DNA of 50,935 bases from an uncultured Lachnospiraceae bacterium (GCA_930972465.1 CAKNHF010000023.1:1-50935); one strand, 5' to 3'; positions 23,501-31,579 are shown, counted from the stretch's first letter. A program made the numbers and translations. The notes: a model not told the origin generated them from the sequence alone.

Positions 23501-24565
23501 AGCCAGACCATTACTGAAGAAGTTGGAAAGGTGAAAATAGGTGGACGAAACTTACAGTTGGGGTCAAAGAATTGGGAAGATAGTGCTTTTTATAGCAAAG
23601 GAAATGCCGAGATTATAGATGGAGAGCTAACTGTACCAATAGCGGCAAGCACGGTCGATACTAACGTCGAAACACATTATATCAGTGCGAAAAATGGAGA
23701 AATTTATTCCGTAAGTATAGACATCAAAGGAGAAAGCGCATATTCTGGCAACACTATGCTTATAGAATTTTTTAACGATGCGGATGTCAGGACATCGTAT
23801 CATTATGTAGTTTCTGATGTGACGACGGATTGGACTCGGATTATGGAAACTATTACTGTGGATGATCTAGAGGCTGAAAAAATGAGGATTGGACTTCGGT
23901 CATCTGCTAATGTAGTGAATACATATCGTTTGTTAAAAATCGAACGTGGAAATAAAGTTACTGATTGGACGCCAGCTCCGGAAGATATTCAGGACGGCAT
24001 TGATAACGCTCAGTCCACGGCAGATGAAGCCAACTCTACGGCATCAGCAGTCGATGGCCGTGTGACCATAACCGAATCTGAGATTCAGCAGCTCGCAGAA
24101 TCGATATCCATGCTCGTTACCGATGGTGACGGAAACTCGATGATGACTCAAACGTCCGATGGATGGAGATTCGATATAAGTTCTATTACAGACAATCTCG
24201 ACGCAGCCAAAGATCAGCTCAATGAATTATCAGGAGCTGTATCAGATGCCGATCGGACGATTCAAAATGTAAAAGATTTGGCGAATGATTTGGCTGAAAA
24301 GACAGCTTATATTGTCATGACGACCGATGATTCGGGCGATCCGTGTATCGAGCTTGGTAAGTCCGATAACGACTTTAAGCTTCGTATAACGAATGAGTCT
24401 ATCGACTTCATGGATGGATCATCAAGGATTGCTTATGTAAGTAATCAGATGCTCTATATAACAAAAGCGGTAATCAAAGATGAGCTCCAGATAGGAGAAG
24501 GGAGCGGTTACGTATGGAAAAAAAGAAGTAATGGCAACATGGGGTTGCGGTATGTAGGAGGTTGA
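20540..24565 (+). CDS. Tail-associated tip protein (Tal-like) with long Ala-rich coiled coil
   Basis: A 1,341-residue tip protein. The first 370 residues form the Tal/prophage endopeptidase-tail hub found after Dit (ILGYASNKLRKGLVI..., KDTKNQTIYVYAEDAGLDLLNEVVG, GDTVSIVDRSGELYVSCRILKLE). Residues about 385-960 are an extremely Ala-rich repeat (AQ.AAD.A/TA.AA units) that must form a long coiled shaft. Residues about 995-1160 hold a jelly-roll-like carbohydrate-binding segment (GGRNLQLGSKNWED ... WTRIMETITVDD). Then comes a helical and strand-rich end. No catalytic peptidase motif was recognised. It is the central spike that likely contacts the host wall. Confidence 0.85.
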   Translation: MIVYFTDRKMNILGYASNKLRKGLVIQDDTKTEDVETGVKIFECTVGYTAKTETKLSECMEVGNYILRSNDGEKEFYTIIESEKDTKNQTIYVYAEDAGLDLLNEVVGPYEADKAYSIEYYVNKFSLDSGFEIGINEIPNLTRKLSWDGDATATERIASVATQFDNAEISYSFDTKGLIITHKYINIYKKRGKESGIQLRLNREIDRIITNKSIANLATGLDVTGGTPEGQDNPITLSGYTYDDGDMYVSGTKLLSRDALGKWSRYVWDKEPGKIDGYTGHIMQRYSYDTTSQSELCAHAVTELKKLSQIEVNYDVEISKLPDNAKIGDTVSIVDRSGELYVSCRILKLEVSATNDKRKATLGDYLIKGSGISQKVRDLAEQFSKLSVSAARAKQIADAAKIAADAAQAQANAAAEGASAAQSAANSAQTAADTAQESANAAQTAADTAQAAVDTVEESVQGLQETVDNAQTAAQNAWDAAETADEKAEAAANAAANALADAADAQAAVEVAQSTANTAVSKADEAQDTADTAKTTADTAKATADAAKLDAQTAHDEIDALGENLTTLSNTMEADYARKTDLTEAEASLQTQISQNAAQISSTASKVEEIDETANSAAEQAQAAQTAAAAAQAQADQATADASAAQTAADEAALAATNAQSEADTAKAAAQTAKQVADKAQADLEAAQADLETVTNRVGATEEEIEAAQKAVETAQAAADKAKADAEAAVSSATSAQTKADNAAQAAQDAQTAADDAASKANAAQLVADEAKGDAAAAQATANAAQEAANSAQNTANTAKNNAAAAQATADAAAEEAAAAQTAADAADEKAVQAAADLETAKQNLLDVTSRVDATEEEVEAAQAAVEAAQEAADQAVEEAAAAQSTADTAKNNAATAQAAADTANKAAQAAQEAADSAQEAADEAQAAADALAVRVTAAETQITQNAEAIALAATKEEVTETLGGYYTKEETDAAIQLSAEGIKSTVSQTITEEVGKVKIGGRNLQLGSKNWEDSAFYSKGNAEIIDGELTVPIAASTVDTNVETHYISAKNGEIYSVSIDIKGESAYSGNTMLIEFFNDADVRTSYHYVVSDVTTDWTRIMETITVDDLEAEKMRIGLRSSANVVNTYRLLKIERGNKVTDWTPAPEDIQDGIDNAQSTADEANSTASAVDGRVTITESEIQQLAESISMLVTDGDGNSMMTQTSDGWRFDISSITDNLDAAKDQLNELSGAVSDADRTIQNVKDLANDLAEKTAYIVMTTDDSGDPCIELGKSDNDFKLRITNESIDFMDGSSRIAYVSNQMLYITKAVIKDELQIGEGSGYVWKKRSNGNMGLRYVGG

Positions 24566-24569
24566 TGAT

Positions 24570-27005
24570 ATGGCGGCACCGGAAGCTACAGTATGGGGTC
24601 CTATAGCTGGAGGAATGGCTCGGCTTGGATTATATATAACGACAAGTTCAACAGCGACCCAGACGACCGCAACGATTGATATATGGTTGTATACCAAATA
24701 TTCCGTGTCAGATACAAGCAATACGCTATACTATGCGGATCAGCAGAGTAATCCTACGACATCTCATGGATCCGTGAATATTCAAACCACATCCAACAAT
24801 GCATGGAATGAATTGAACCAGGTCAGAATTGCGAAGGGCATAAAAGTTACCCATAATAGAGGAACATCAGATGTTAACTGGACGTTTGGTGCAAAACTGA
24901 CCGGAGTGGAATACGTCGGAGCGACAATGCTTGTGTCCACCACTTGGAAAGCTCCGGCATTGCAGAAATACACCGTCTCGTACAACGCAAACGGCGGTTC
25001 AGGCGCTCCCGGATCGCAGACGAAATGGTATGGTAAGAGTATTAAGTTATCTTCTACGAAACCAACCAGAACGGGATATTCGTTCCAGGGTTGGGCGACG
25101 TCCTCGGGCGGATCTGTGGCGTATCAGCCAGGCGCAACATATTCAGCGAATGCTGGCGTTACTTTATATGCGATCTGGAAAGCAAACACATATACCGTAA
25201 GTTACAATGCGAACGGAGGTAGTGGAGCTCCTGGATCGCAGACAAAAACATATGGAGTCACACTTAAACTGTCAACTACGAAACCGACCAGAACCAACTA
25301 CAATTTCTTGGGTTGGGGTACGTCACCGTCGTCAACCACGGTTGCATACGCAGCCGGAGCAAACTATACGGCGAATGCTGGCATTACCTTGTATGCTATT
25401 TGGCAGCTTGCGTATAAACCACCTCGATTGACCAATTTATCCGTGGACAGATGTACTTCCGACGGTACATTGGAAGAAGAGGGTACGTACGCAAGAGTGC
25501 GGTTCAACTGGTCTTGTGACCGAACCGTATCATCCGTCAAAATAGAGTATAAGACGTCCACGGCCAGCACGTATACAGCCATAACGGTAACCGCTTCCGG
25601 AACAAGTGGGGCTGTAGATAAGGTTATAGGAGGTTCGTTTTCAACAGACTTAACGTATAATGTCCGAGTTACCGTAGCTGATAGTGGTGGAAACATCATA
25701 GGTTATGGCGATGTAGCTCCGACTGAATATCTTATCGATGTCAGACCAAATGGAGTTGCCATAGGAAAGCCGGCGGAAAAAGCAAATACATTCGATGTGG
25801 ATTACCAGACAGAACATAATCGACTGGTAAAAAATAAAGGCGGAACCTGGGTTCATTGGACGTCCGGAACCGAGGGGGCAGCTGGATATTTTCGTATATG
25901 CCGCATCAAGATAAATTCTCAGTACGCAAATACTCCGATAAAGATAACGTTTGTTCAAAGAGGGATCCCAACCGCAGTTGACCTGTATATTCTGTTCAGT
26001 AATGCAGATAATGCGGATCCTACACTTCAGTATTTTCGATTTGTAGGTACTGGAAGCACTTCTGAATACATCGTAAAATCCAGTACATCCACATGGGATG
26101 TGTATGTGAAGAAAATGGAAACGTACGATAACATTGCGGTTATCGAATACGCCACCAATTTCGCTCACATGGGGAATGGCGATGATGGAAGTAAGGTTGA
26201 GATCGAATGGACTTCAGATCAGGTATCCACGCTCCCTGCCGGATATCAGCAGGCGGAGGATTTCCTTGCTGCGGTAATCGCCGGAAGAGCTCCGGCAAGC
26301 CATAACCATCAGTATGTATCCACGGTAAACACTCTGCGGTTTGCAACGGACTGGATGGGATTCTATGGATCGGCTGCGGATGCGGTCAGCGGCAACGGTA
26401 GAAAGGGCTGGATCGGTCATAATGGTGGAACCAACATGGAGTTCCGAAATGAAGCCGGCGGAGGCATGCGGTTCTATCCGGACGATATTAATCTTCTTGG
26501 ACTAAATGCGGATAACTCAATGCAGGTGGGTGGAACCAGAAGAAATTCTGGAGAGAACACTACCATATGGGGTTATACAGTACAGTTCAACGGAGGCAGC
26601 GGAGGCGTTAAAACGAACACAACCATTCAAAACGTATCTGATAGACGAATGAAAGATAATGTCGAAAACATACCCGACGAATTCATATCAGTATGGAAAG
26701 ATCTCATGCCGAAAGTATTTACATGGAACGAGTTGGCCGATAACGGCGAGATGAGAAAACAGTTTGGTTTGATCGCTCAGGATGTTATTGAGTCTTTCAC
26801 GAAACATGGATTGGATTATCGTGAATACGGGTTTGTCTCCACGTATGATAAGGCTGGTATTGAGTATTTCACCGTCGCGTATGACCACTATCATATGCTT
26901 ACCGCGCTTACGGTAAGAAAGCAGCAGGCCGAAATCGATGAACTGAAAAGTCAGATGCAGGAAGTGCGAAAACTTATTTTGAAAGGAGAAGAAAGTTTAT
27001 GCTGA
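24570..27005 (+). CDS. Tail fibre with InlB-type repeats and self-cleaving S74 chaperone
   Basis: An 811-residue putative receptor-binding protein. Residues about 130-280 carry two InlB B-repeat-like (Flg_new) units, each with YTVSYNANGGSGAPGSQTK and an aromatic ending YAIW. A mid part is beta-rich with Fn3-like stretches. The C-terminal 130 residues are an intramolecular chaperone of the peptidase S74 class: VSDRRMKDNVENIPD, then FGLIAQDVIESF and YDHYHMLTALTVRKQQAEIDELK. In relatives this domain trimerises the fibre and cuts itself off before the conserved Ser-Asp (SD in VSDRRMKDN). The next gene overlaps by 7 bases. Confidence 0.87.
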   Translation: MAAPEATVWGPIAGGMARLGLYITTSSTATQTTATIDIWLYTKYSVSDTSNTLYYADQQSNPTTSHGSVNIQTTSNNAWNELNQVRIAKGIKVTHNRGTSDVNWTFGAKLTGVEYVGATMLVSTTWKAPALQKYTVSYNANGGSGAPGSQTKWYGKSIKLSSTKPTRTGYSFQGWATSSGGSVAYQPGATYSANAGVTLYAIWKANTYTVSYNANGGSGAPGSQTKTYGVTLKLSTTKPTRTNYNFLGWGTSPSSTTVAYAAGANYTANAGITLYAIWQLAYKPPRLTNLSVDRCTSDGTLEEEGTYARVRFNWSCDRTVSSVKIEYKTSTASTYTAITVTASGTSGAVDKVIGGSFSTDLTYNVRVTVADSGGNIIGYGDVAPTEYLIDVRPNGVAIGKPAEKANTFDVDYQTEHNRLVKNKGGTWVHWTSGTEGAAGYFRICRIKINSQYANTPIKITFVQRGIPTAVDLYILFSNADNADPTLQYFRFVGTGSTSEYIVKSSTSTWDVYVKKMETYDNIAVIEYATNFAHMGNGDDGSKVEIEWTSDQVSTLPAGYQQAEDFLAAVIAGRAPASHNHQYVSTVNTLRFATDWMGFYGSAADAVSGNGRKGWIGHNGGTNMEFRNEAGGGMRFYPDDINLLGLNADNSMQVGGTRRNSGENTTIWGYTVQFNGGSGGVKTNTTIQNVSDRRMKDNVENIPDEFISVWKDLMPKVFTWNELADNGEMRKQFGLIAQDVIESFTKHGLDYREYGFVSTYDKAGIEYFTVAYDHYHMLTALTVRKQQAEIDELKSQMQEVRKLILKGEESLC

Positions 27006-27571
27006 AAATTACAGATGGAGTAATTGTTGAGATGACCGCAGAAGAGGAAGAGGCCATCAGGGGAATGGTGAATGAGTATAATGCACAAAAGGCAAGGCAG
27101 CCTCTTGAAAGAGAAGAGGTTTTTGATCTTCTGGCGAAAGAGCTTGTAAATACAGTAAATATCCCGGATCAGACATCATTGCGTATGAAATCATACTATC
27201 CGACGTTTGACGAACTGGCTGAGTCCGGGTATACGGCTGCGAAGCAGGGATACAAATTGCGGGATGGAGATGATCTGTACAAAACTGCGCAGGACAACGT
27301 AACCTTCCAGGCGCAGTACAGACCAGGGACGGGTACAGAAAGCCTGTATACGCATATAGATGAAGCACACGCTGGGACACTTGAAGATCCGATTCCGGCG
27401 GTAGCCAACATGGAATATGAGTATGGAAAGTATTACTCCGAAGGGGAAACGATATATATCTGCAAGCGCGGTGGCGTGTCCAATCCGGAAGAGATGTACG
27501 GACAGAAGGTGTCGTTGCAGTACCTGCCGTCTGCACTGATCGGCCAGTATTTTTTCGAAGTGGCGAAGTAG
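26999..27571 (+). CDS. Tail-tip accessory protein with carbohydrate-binding-like end (190 aa)
   Basis: ATG 26999 lies within the end of the S74 fibre gene behind AAAGGAG. Residues 1-65 are helical and charged (MTAEEEEAIRGMVNEYNAQKARQ). From about residue 70, DELAESGYTAAKQGYKLRDGDDLYKTAQDNVTFQAQYRPGTG and the ending EYGKYYSEGETIYICKRGG resemble small chitin-binding-type (CBM5/12) modules seen in clostridial phage tail proteins. It likely attaches to the fibre or baseplate. Function is inferred from position and pattern. Confidence 0.65.
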   Translation: MLKITDGVIVEMTAEEEEAIRGMVNEYNAQKARQPLEREEVFDLLAKELVNTVNIPDQTSLRMKSYYPTFDELAESGYTAAKQGYKLRDGDDLYKTAQDNVTFQAQYRPGTGTESLYTHIDEAHAGTLEDPIPAVANMEYEYGKYYSEGETIYICKRGGVSNPEEMYGQKVSLQYLPSALIGQYFFEVAK

Positions 27572-27582
27572 GGGGCGATTCA

Positions 27583-27897
27583 ATGCGCGTACTGAATTTT
27601 AATGTAAACGGGCAGAAGTTGCAGAGGGATCACGAATCAGATTTTACCGGAATCATCCAAGGAAGCAAGGGATATCTGCAATGTGGGTTCAATCTATCAA
27701 GGGAGTGGGATGGATGCAAGGTCGCAGCATCTTTCTGGCGGTTTGATCAGGAAATCGACGCAGCACCGGTGATTGGCGGAAATTGCACGATCCCGGATAG
27801 CGTGACGGATTACCGAGAATTTGAGGTGTCGCTTGTGGGCGTCCACAAAGGATACCGCATTACGACCAACCGGGTAAAAATAGAACAGGAGGTGTAG
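27583..27897 (+). CDS. Small tail-tip protein of unknown function (104 aa)
   Basis: ATG 27583, with a weak GGGGCG upstream. The product is beta-rich (VLNFNVNGQKLQRD, YLQCGFNLSREWDGCKVAASFWR, YREFEVSLVGVHKGYRITTNRVKIEQEV). It resembles the N-terminal segment of baseplate-attached receptor-binding proteins (BppU_N type) and may be the adaptor on which the next protein docks. It ends one base before the next gene's start. No catalytic signature is present. Confidence 0.6.
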   Translation: MRVLNFNVNGQKLQRDHESDFTGIIQGSKGYLQCGFNLSREWDGCKVAASFWRFDQEIDAAPVIGGNCTIPDSVTDYREFEVSLVGVHKGYRITTNRVKIEQEV

Positions 27898-27898
27898 C

Positions 27899-29308
27899 AT
27901 GGCAACAGCAGATGAAATACTTGAGCAGATGGCAAATAATCCGGAACTGTACGCTACAGATCCGGAAGAAATCTGCACGATCGATAATGACTTGCGAACT
28001 ATCACAATCCCTTCTGGTCTTCAGACCGTTGGTGTCGAATCTGATGAAGATGTAAGGCGGCTGAATTTTCAGATGCCGAAGCAGTATCATGAGGTGGATT
28101 TGTCTGAGTTTAATATCAGGATAAATTTCATGAACGCAAATAACGGCGGTGACTCATATGCAGTCACAGATAAGCAGGTCTCTGGGGATAATATAACATT
28201 CTCGTGGCTGGTTGGCCGGAACGCTCTGGCCTACAGGGGAAATATCCGGTTTATCATATGCCTGAAAAAGGCGGATGCTGAAGGTGTGGTACAGCAGGAA
28301 TTTAATACCACTGTGGCAACATTGTCTGTTCTGGAAGGATTGGAAACCACAGAAGCGGTTGTGGCGGAGAATCCGGATGTCATCGAACAGATTCTTACAA
28401 GGCTGGATGAACTGGAAGAAAACGGCGGTGGATCTGACACTTCGGGAAAAGACGGCAGAGAAATTGAGATTCAGAACAACGGGACAGCAATCCAGTGGAG
28501 ATATGCTGGTGATGACGACTGGACTGACCTTGTGCAGTTGTCAGATATCACGGGCGCAAAAGGCGATCCTGGGGAGAACGGTATTACTCCGACCATCGGA
28601 GAAAACGGGAACTGGTATCTGGGAGAAACTGATACCGGAAAGCCGAGTCAAGGAGAGAAAGGGGATCCCGGCCAGAAGGGTGATCCAGGACAAAAAGGAG
28701 ACCCCGGGCAGACCGGAGCGACTCCGAATATCCAGATCGGAACCGTGCAGACGCTCGAGCCTGGACAGCAGGCGACAGCGAGCATGACGGGAACGCCGGA
28801 AAATCCACTGCTGAACCTGGGAATCCCGAAGGGAGAAAAGGGCGACCCGGGGGAAGATGCTGAAAGCGGTGACTCATACACTCTCCCCATTATGTCAGAT
28901 ACACAGCTGGGCGGTGGAAAAGCTGTAGAGAAAACGGATGAAGATGTGCCTGTAGCAGTAGACCCATCGACAGGACAATTGTTTGTTCCGACATATCCGG
29001 AAAATACGAGCAGTTCAGCCACACCCCGGCAGGAAATGCAGAACACTAATACAAACGTAACCCTCGAGCCGAACAAACTGTATGTATTCCCGGAAATGGA
29101 AAGCCTGACGATTACATTGGGAACTCCGAGTGATGCGAACGTGGCGAATGAATACCATTTTTTCTTTACCAGCGGGTCAACGGCCACAACCTTGACTTTG
29201 AATGATGTTCTGTCGGATACCTATTCGATTGAAGCGAATATGAAGTATGAGGTAAGCATCTTAGAGGGAATAGCGTACATCAAAGGGGTGAGCACAAGTG
29301 AGACGTAG
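27899..29308 (+). CDS. Receptor-binding/baseplate fibre with collagen-like repeats
   Basis: A 469-residue protein. Residues 1-165 look like a BppU-type N-terminal attachment domain (SDEDVRRLNFQMPKQYHEVDLS..., ITFSWLVGRNALAYRGNIRF). Residues about 220-325 contain collagen-like Gly-X-Y triplets (GAKGDPGENG, GEKGDPGQKGDPGQKGDPGQ, GIPKGEKGDPGEDAESG) broken by a small beta element. The rest (330-469) is a beta-rich tip. Collagen-like shafts trimerise and are common in phage fibres, where repeat number can vary. AGGAGG precedes the start. The last bases overlap the next gene. Confidence 0.85.
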   Translation: MATADEILEQMANNPELYATDPEEICTIDNDLRTITIPSGLQTVGVESDEDVRRLNFQMPKQYHEVDLSEFNIRINFMNANNGGDSYAVTDKQVSGDNITFSWLVGRNALAYRGNIRFIICLKKADAEGVVQQEFNTTVATLSVLEGLETTEAVVAENPDVIEQILTRLDELEENGGGSDTSGKDGREIEIQNNGTAIQWRYAGDDDWTDLVQLSDITGAKGDPGENGITPTIGENGNWYLGETDTGKPSQGEKGDPGQKGDPGQKGDPGQTGATPNIQIGTVQTLEPGQQATASMTGTPENPLLNLGIPKGEKGDPGEDAESGDSYTLPIMSDTQLGGGKAVEKTDEDVPVAVDPSTGQLFVPTYPENTSSSATPRQEMQNTNTNVTLEPNKLYVFPEMESLTITLGTPSDANVANEYHFFFTSGSTATTLTLNDVLSDTYSIEANMKYEVSILEGIAYIKGVSTSET

Positions 29309-29807
29309 GATGTTAATGGAAACAAAAGAATCTGGCGCAAAGTATCCGCTGGTGAATGGACGACATGAGTTTTCAGAAGGAAGTTATATAGAAATAAGTA
29401 ACGAAAATCATATCATGTTTTATAAAAGTACCAAAGGCGGTGGATATATAAATATCTCTGATATATCGCAAAATACAAAGTCAATTGGAGATATACAGAA
29501 CATAAATTACAAGCCTAAAATTTATACTATCCCAGCAGGTGTTCAGACAAGGTTTGAAGTAAAAAATGTTAAAGGTATCGGTGACTACGATGCACAAACA
29601 AATTTTAGACTGTCTGAACGAAATATATCCGGTTCATTTAAAACAGGAGGTTTTACCTATAATAATCCGGAATTTAATACTGTTGTGTTGAAAACTTTAG
29701 AGAACCCGGAAGACGTTGGATGTTTGTTTATATATAGCGCTATGCCAGCAGGTGCACAAGTTGAGTTTGACGTACAATTCACGGTCGACGACGAAAGATG
29801 GATTTAA
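29298..29807 (+). CDS. Small tail-tip/receptor-binding protein, variant 1 (169 aa)
   Basis: GTG 29298 overlaps the end of the collagen-like fibre gene. The front, MRRRMLMETKESG, resembles the front of the protein at 29911 (LRRREMMESKKG), suggesting a shared attachment end with different bodies. The body is beta-rich (RHEFSEGSYIEISNENHIMFYKS, TIPAGVQTRFEVKNVKG, AGAQVEFDVQFTVDDERW) and more A/T-rich than its neighbours, as in exchangeable receptor-binding modules. The function is inferred from context. Confidence 0.6.
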   Translation: MRRRMLMETKESGAKYPLVNGRHEFSEGSYIEISNENHIMFYKSTKGGGYINISDISQNTKSIGDIQNINYKPKIYTIPAGVQTRFEVKNVKGIGDYDAQTNFRLSERNISGSFKTGGFTYNNPEFNTVVLKTLENPEDVGCLFIYSAMPAGAQVEFDVQFTVDDERWI

Positions 29808-29837
29808 CACTTGACACCAGAAAGGAGAGAAAATAAA

Positions 29838-29888
29838 ATGCTGAGAGCAGAGCAGAGCAGAGCAGAGCAGAGCTTGGGCGTAATCTGA
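29838..29888 (+). CDS. Mini-ORF built on an AGAGC repeat (16 aa)
   Basis: A good ribosome binding site (AAAGGAGAG, 29821-29829) precedes ATG 29838. The frame runs MLRAEQSRAEQSLGVI and stops at 29886-29888. Most of it consists of six AGAGC copies. It may be the decayed front of a third cassette of the LRRR..ME type, or a leader whose end depends on repeat number. Whether it is translated is unknown. Confidence 0.4.
   Translation: MLRAEQSRAEQSLGVI
29844..29873 (+). repeat. Pentanucleotide microsatellite, (AGAGC)x6
   Basis: Six perfect head-to-tail copies of AGAGC. A five-base unit shifts the reading frame with each gain or loss. Such repeats are typical sites of slipped-strand mutation. It lies between two genes for small receptor-binding-like proteins. 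Confidence 0.95.
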
Positions 29889-29910
29889 TTTCACCGCCGG
29901 AGGTGATGAT

Positions 29911-30327
29911 ATGTCACTTTTGAGGCGGCGGGAAATGATGGAAAGTAAAAAGGGATATGCCGGAATATTGTATATAGATGCGGGGTTTTTAGATACAGGA
30001 AGCGTGTATAATAAACCTCCAACTTATAACTCTAGTTATCCTGACGCATGGGCGACGACATATGCGCCGGTTGCATTGGGAGACATTGTAAGTTGTGATG
30101 AATTAACTGCTTATAGTGACAAAGTACGAATAAGGCAGTACTATACATACGGTAATATGACATCAAACAGATATGGTGGTGCGAAAATCACCATTAAAGA
30201 GCAAGGCGTAGGGTATATAAGACTCATGGTAATTTATGAAGTTAGTGGACAGCAAATTCCGAAGGAGCTGACCGTAACCCATGCAGACGGAACAGTAGAC
30301 ACCTATAAAATCATAGACAGGAGATGA
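29911..30327 (+). CDS. Small tail-tip/receptor-binding protein, variant 2 (138 aa)
   Basis: ATG 29911 has GGAGGTGATGAT just upstream. The front LLRRREMMESKKG is similar to that of the protein at 29298. The body is a beta-type domain (GYAGILYIDAGFLDTGSVYNK, ATTYAPVALGDIVSCDELTAY, KVRIRQYYTYGN, YIRLMVIYEVSG) that looks like a small carbohydrate-binding or fibre-tip fold. It is coupled to the next gene by ATGA at 30324. No function is known. Confidence 0.6.
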   Translation: MSLLRRREMMESKKGYAGILYIDAGFLDTGSVYNKPPTYNSSYPDAWATTYAPVALGDIVSCDELTAYSDKVRIRQYYTYGNMTSNRYGGAKITIKEQGVGYIRLMVIYEVSGQQIPKELTVTHADGTVDTYKIIDRR

Positions 30328-30986
30328 TTAATATTTTAGCAAAGCTAATTGGCGGAGCACTTAGCTATGCTCCACGGAAAATAATCATAGACGGAAAGAC
30401 GATATTCAACCCGACGGACACTCTGCTGAAAGAGCAGGGATACAAGGACGTAGAGACGGCGGAAGCTCCTGCGGTATCCACTCAGACTCAGCAGGCAGTT
30501 CTTACATATCAGGAGCAGGAAGATAAGATTGTCCAGTCTTGGGGAGTAAAGCCAGCCCAGCCAGACTATACAGCCGCCATACAGGAAATCCAGATGCAGG
30601 CGGTGATGGAGCAGATTGCAGAGAGTGAGGACAAGACGCTCGGTATCCAGTGCATGGCATTGTTTCCGGTATGGGAACGGGGGAACTATGCTGAGGGTGA
30701 TGTCAGAACAGATCCGGAGACAGGATACCCGTATGAGTGCATTGTAGCACATGATAGCATAATAAATTCCGGAGATGACTGGACGATCAAAAACCGGGCA
30801 TTGTGGTCTGCATGGCACAGTCGGAAGAAAGAATACGCACTTCCGTGGGAGAAACCGGAAACGGGAACGTCCGGAATATATCATGTTGGAGAATACATGA
30901 TTTGGACGGACGGAACAGTTAAAAAGTGTCTGAGGGATACCAATTTCAGCCCGGAGGAATACCCGGCTGATTGGGAAGACGCATAA
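30324..30986 (+). CDS. Tail protein with chitin-binding-type (CBM5/12-like) domain
   Basis: A 220-residue protein coupled to the preceding gene (ATGA). The first 110 residues resemble XkdW-like phage proteins (helical, SYAPRKIIIDGKTIFNPTDTLLKEQGYKDVE; YQEQEDKIVQSW). The rest is two aromatic-rich carbohydrate-binding-like units: VWERGNYAEGDVRTDPETGYPYECIVAHDS with W-rich continuation, and IYHVGEYMIWTDGTVKKCLRDTNF...EEYPADW. It probably helps adhere to wall polysaccharide. Confidence 0.75.
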   Translation: MINILAKLIGGALSYAPRKIIIDGKTIFNPTDTLLKEQGYKDVETAEAPAVSTQTQQAVLTYQEQEDKIVQSWGVKPAQPDYTAAIQEIQMQAVMEQIAESEDKTLGIQCMALFPVWERGNYAEGDVRTDPETGYPYECIVAHDSIINSGDDWTIKNRALWSAWHSRKKEYALPWEKPETGTSGIYHVGEYMIWTDGTVKKCLRDTNFSPEEYPADWEDA

Positions 30987-31016
30987 AGGCAGGTGATACA
31001 TATGAGCATCAGAGAC

Positions 31017-31040
31017 AGACCGTGAACCGGTCTTATTTTT
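31017..31040 (+). terminator. Terminator-like hairpin before the lysis genes
   Basis: Perfect six-bp stem AGACCG/CGGTCT (31017-31022, 31028-31033) followed by TTATTTTT. A seven-codon ORF (31002-31025, with AGGTG upstream) runs into the stem, so ribosome movement could open it. This is a possible attenuator but is not proven. Confidence 0.55.
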
Positions 31041-31069
31041 ATGCATATTTTTATAGAAGGGAGACAGAT

Positions 31070-31282
31070 ATGCCAGACACGATTGTAGTGGCTGTTCTTT
31101 CTCTGATTGGTACGTTGGCCGGAAGCTTTGGTGGAACGCAGCTTATAAAGTATCGGATAGAACAGCTGGAGAAGAAAGTCGAGAAGCATAATTCTGTAGT
31201 TGAGCGCACTTATCTGCTTGAAGAGAAGGTAAAAGTGGCAAACCACAGAATTGAAGATTTAGAGAGAAAGGTGGAAGAGTAA
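31070..31282 (+). CDS. XhlA/BhlA-like holin-associated protein (70 aa)
   Basis: ATG 31070 follows GAAGGGAGA. An N-terminal membrane helix (TIVVAVLSLIGTLAGSFGG) is followed by a coiled coil (YRIEQLEKKVEKHNSVVERTYLLEEKVKVANHRIEDLERKV). This is the usual haemolysin XhlA/BhlA layout in reverse or shortened form. Such proteins stand before holin and amidase in Bacillus and clostridial phages and support lysis. The last base is shared with the next gene's start. Confidence 0.7.
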   Translation: MPDTIVVAVLSLIGTLAGSFGGTQLIKYRIEQLEKKVEKHNSVVERTYLLEEKVKVANHRIEDLERKVEE

Positions 31283-31575
31283 TGGAACAGATTATGAACT
31301 ATGTAAAACCGGAACTGATCGTTGTAGCAATCGTTCTGTATTTTATCGGGACGGGTCTCAAGAAGGCGGAGACAGTGGCAGACAAATATATTCCACTGAT
31401 ACTCGGAGGCGCCGGGATTGTTCTCTGCGCGGTATGGGTCCTCGCCACAGGTCCATTGTCCACCGGACAGGATATTGCGATGGCAGTCTTTACATCGATT
31501 ATACAGGGGATTCTTGTGGCGGGATTGAGCACATACGTGAATCAGATAATCAAGCAGGCACAGAAAACAGAGTAA
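31282..31575 (+). CDS. Holin
   Basis: A 97-residue membrane protein with three or four hydrophobic segments (PELIVVAIVLYFIGTGL; YIPLILGGAGIVLCAVWVLAT; IAMAVFTSIIQGILVAGLSTY) and a short basic C-terminus, of the Phage_holin_5 type. It forms the membrane lesion that lets the amidase reach peptidoglycan. It directly follows the XhlA-like gene (one-base overlap) and is followed by a terminator-like hairpin. Confidence 0.85.
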   Translation: MEQIMNYVKPELIVVAIVLYFIGTGLKKAETVADKYIPLILGGAGIVLCAVWVLATGPLSTGQDIAMAVFTSIIQGILVAGLSTYVNQIIKQAQKTE

Positions 31576-31579
31576 ACCA

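Noticed and set aside
29838-30327. Direct in-frame fusion of the AGAGC mini-ORF with the gene at 29911 by repeat change
   Set aside because: The frame that would join them has TAA at 29881; only altered coupling, not fusion, is possible.
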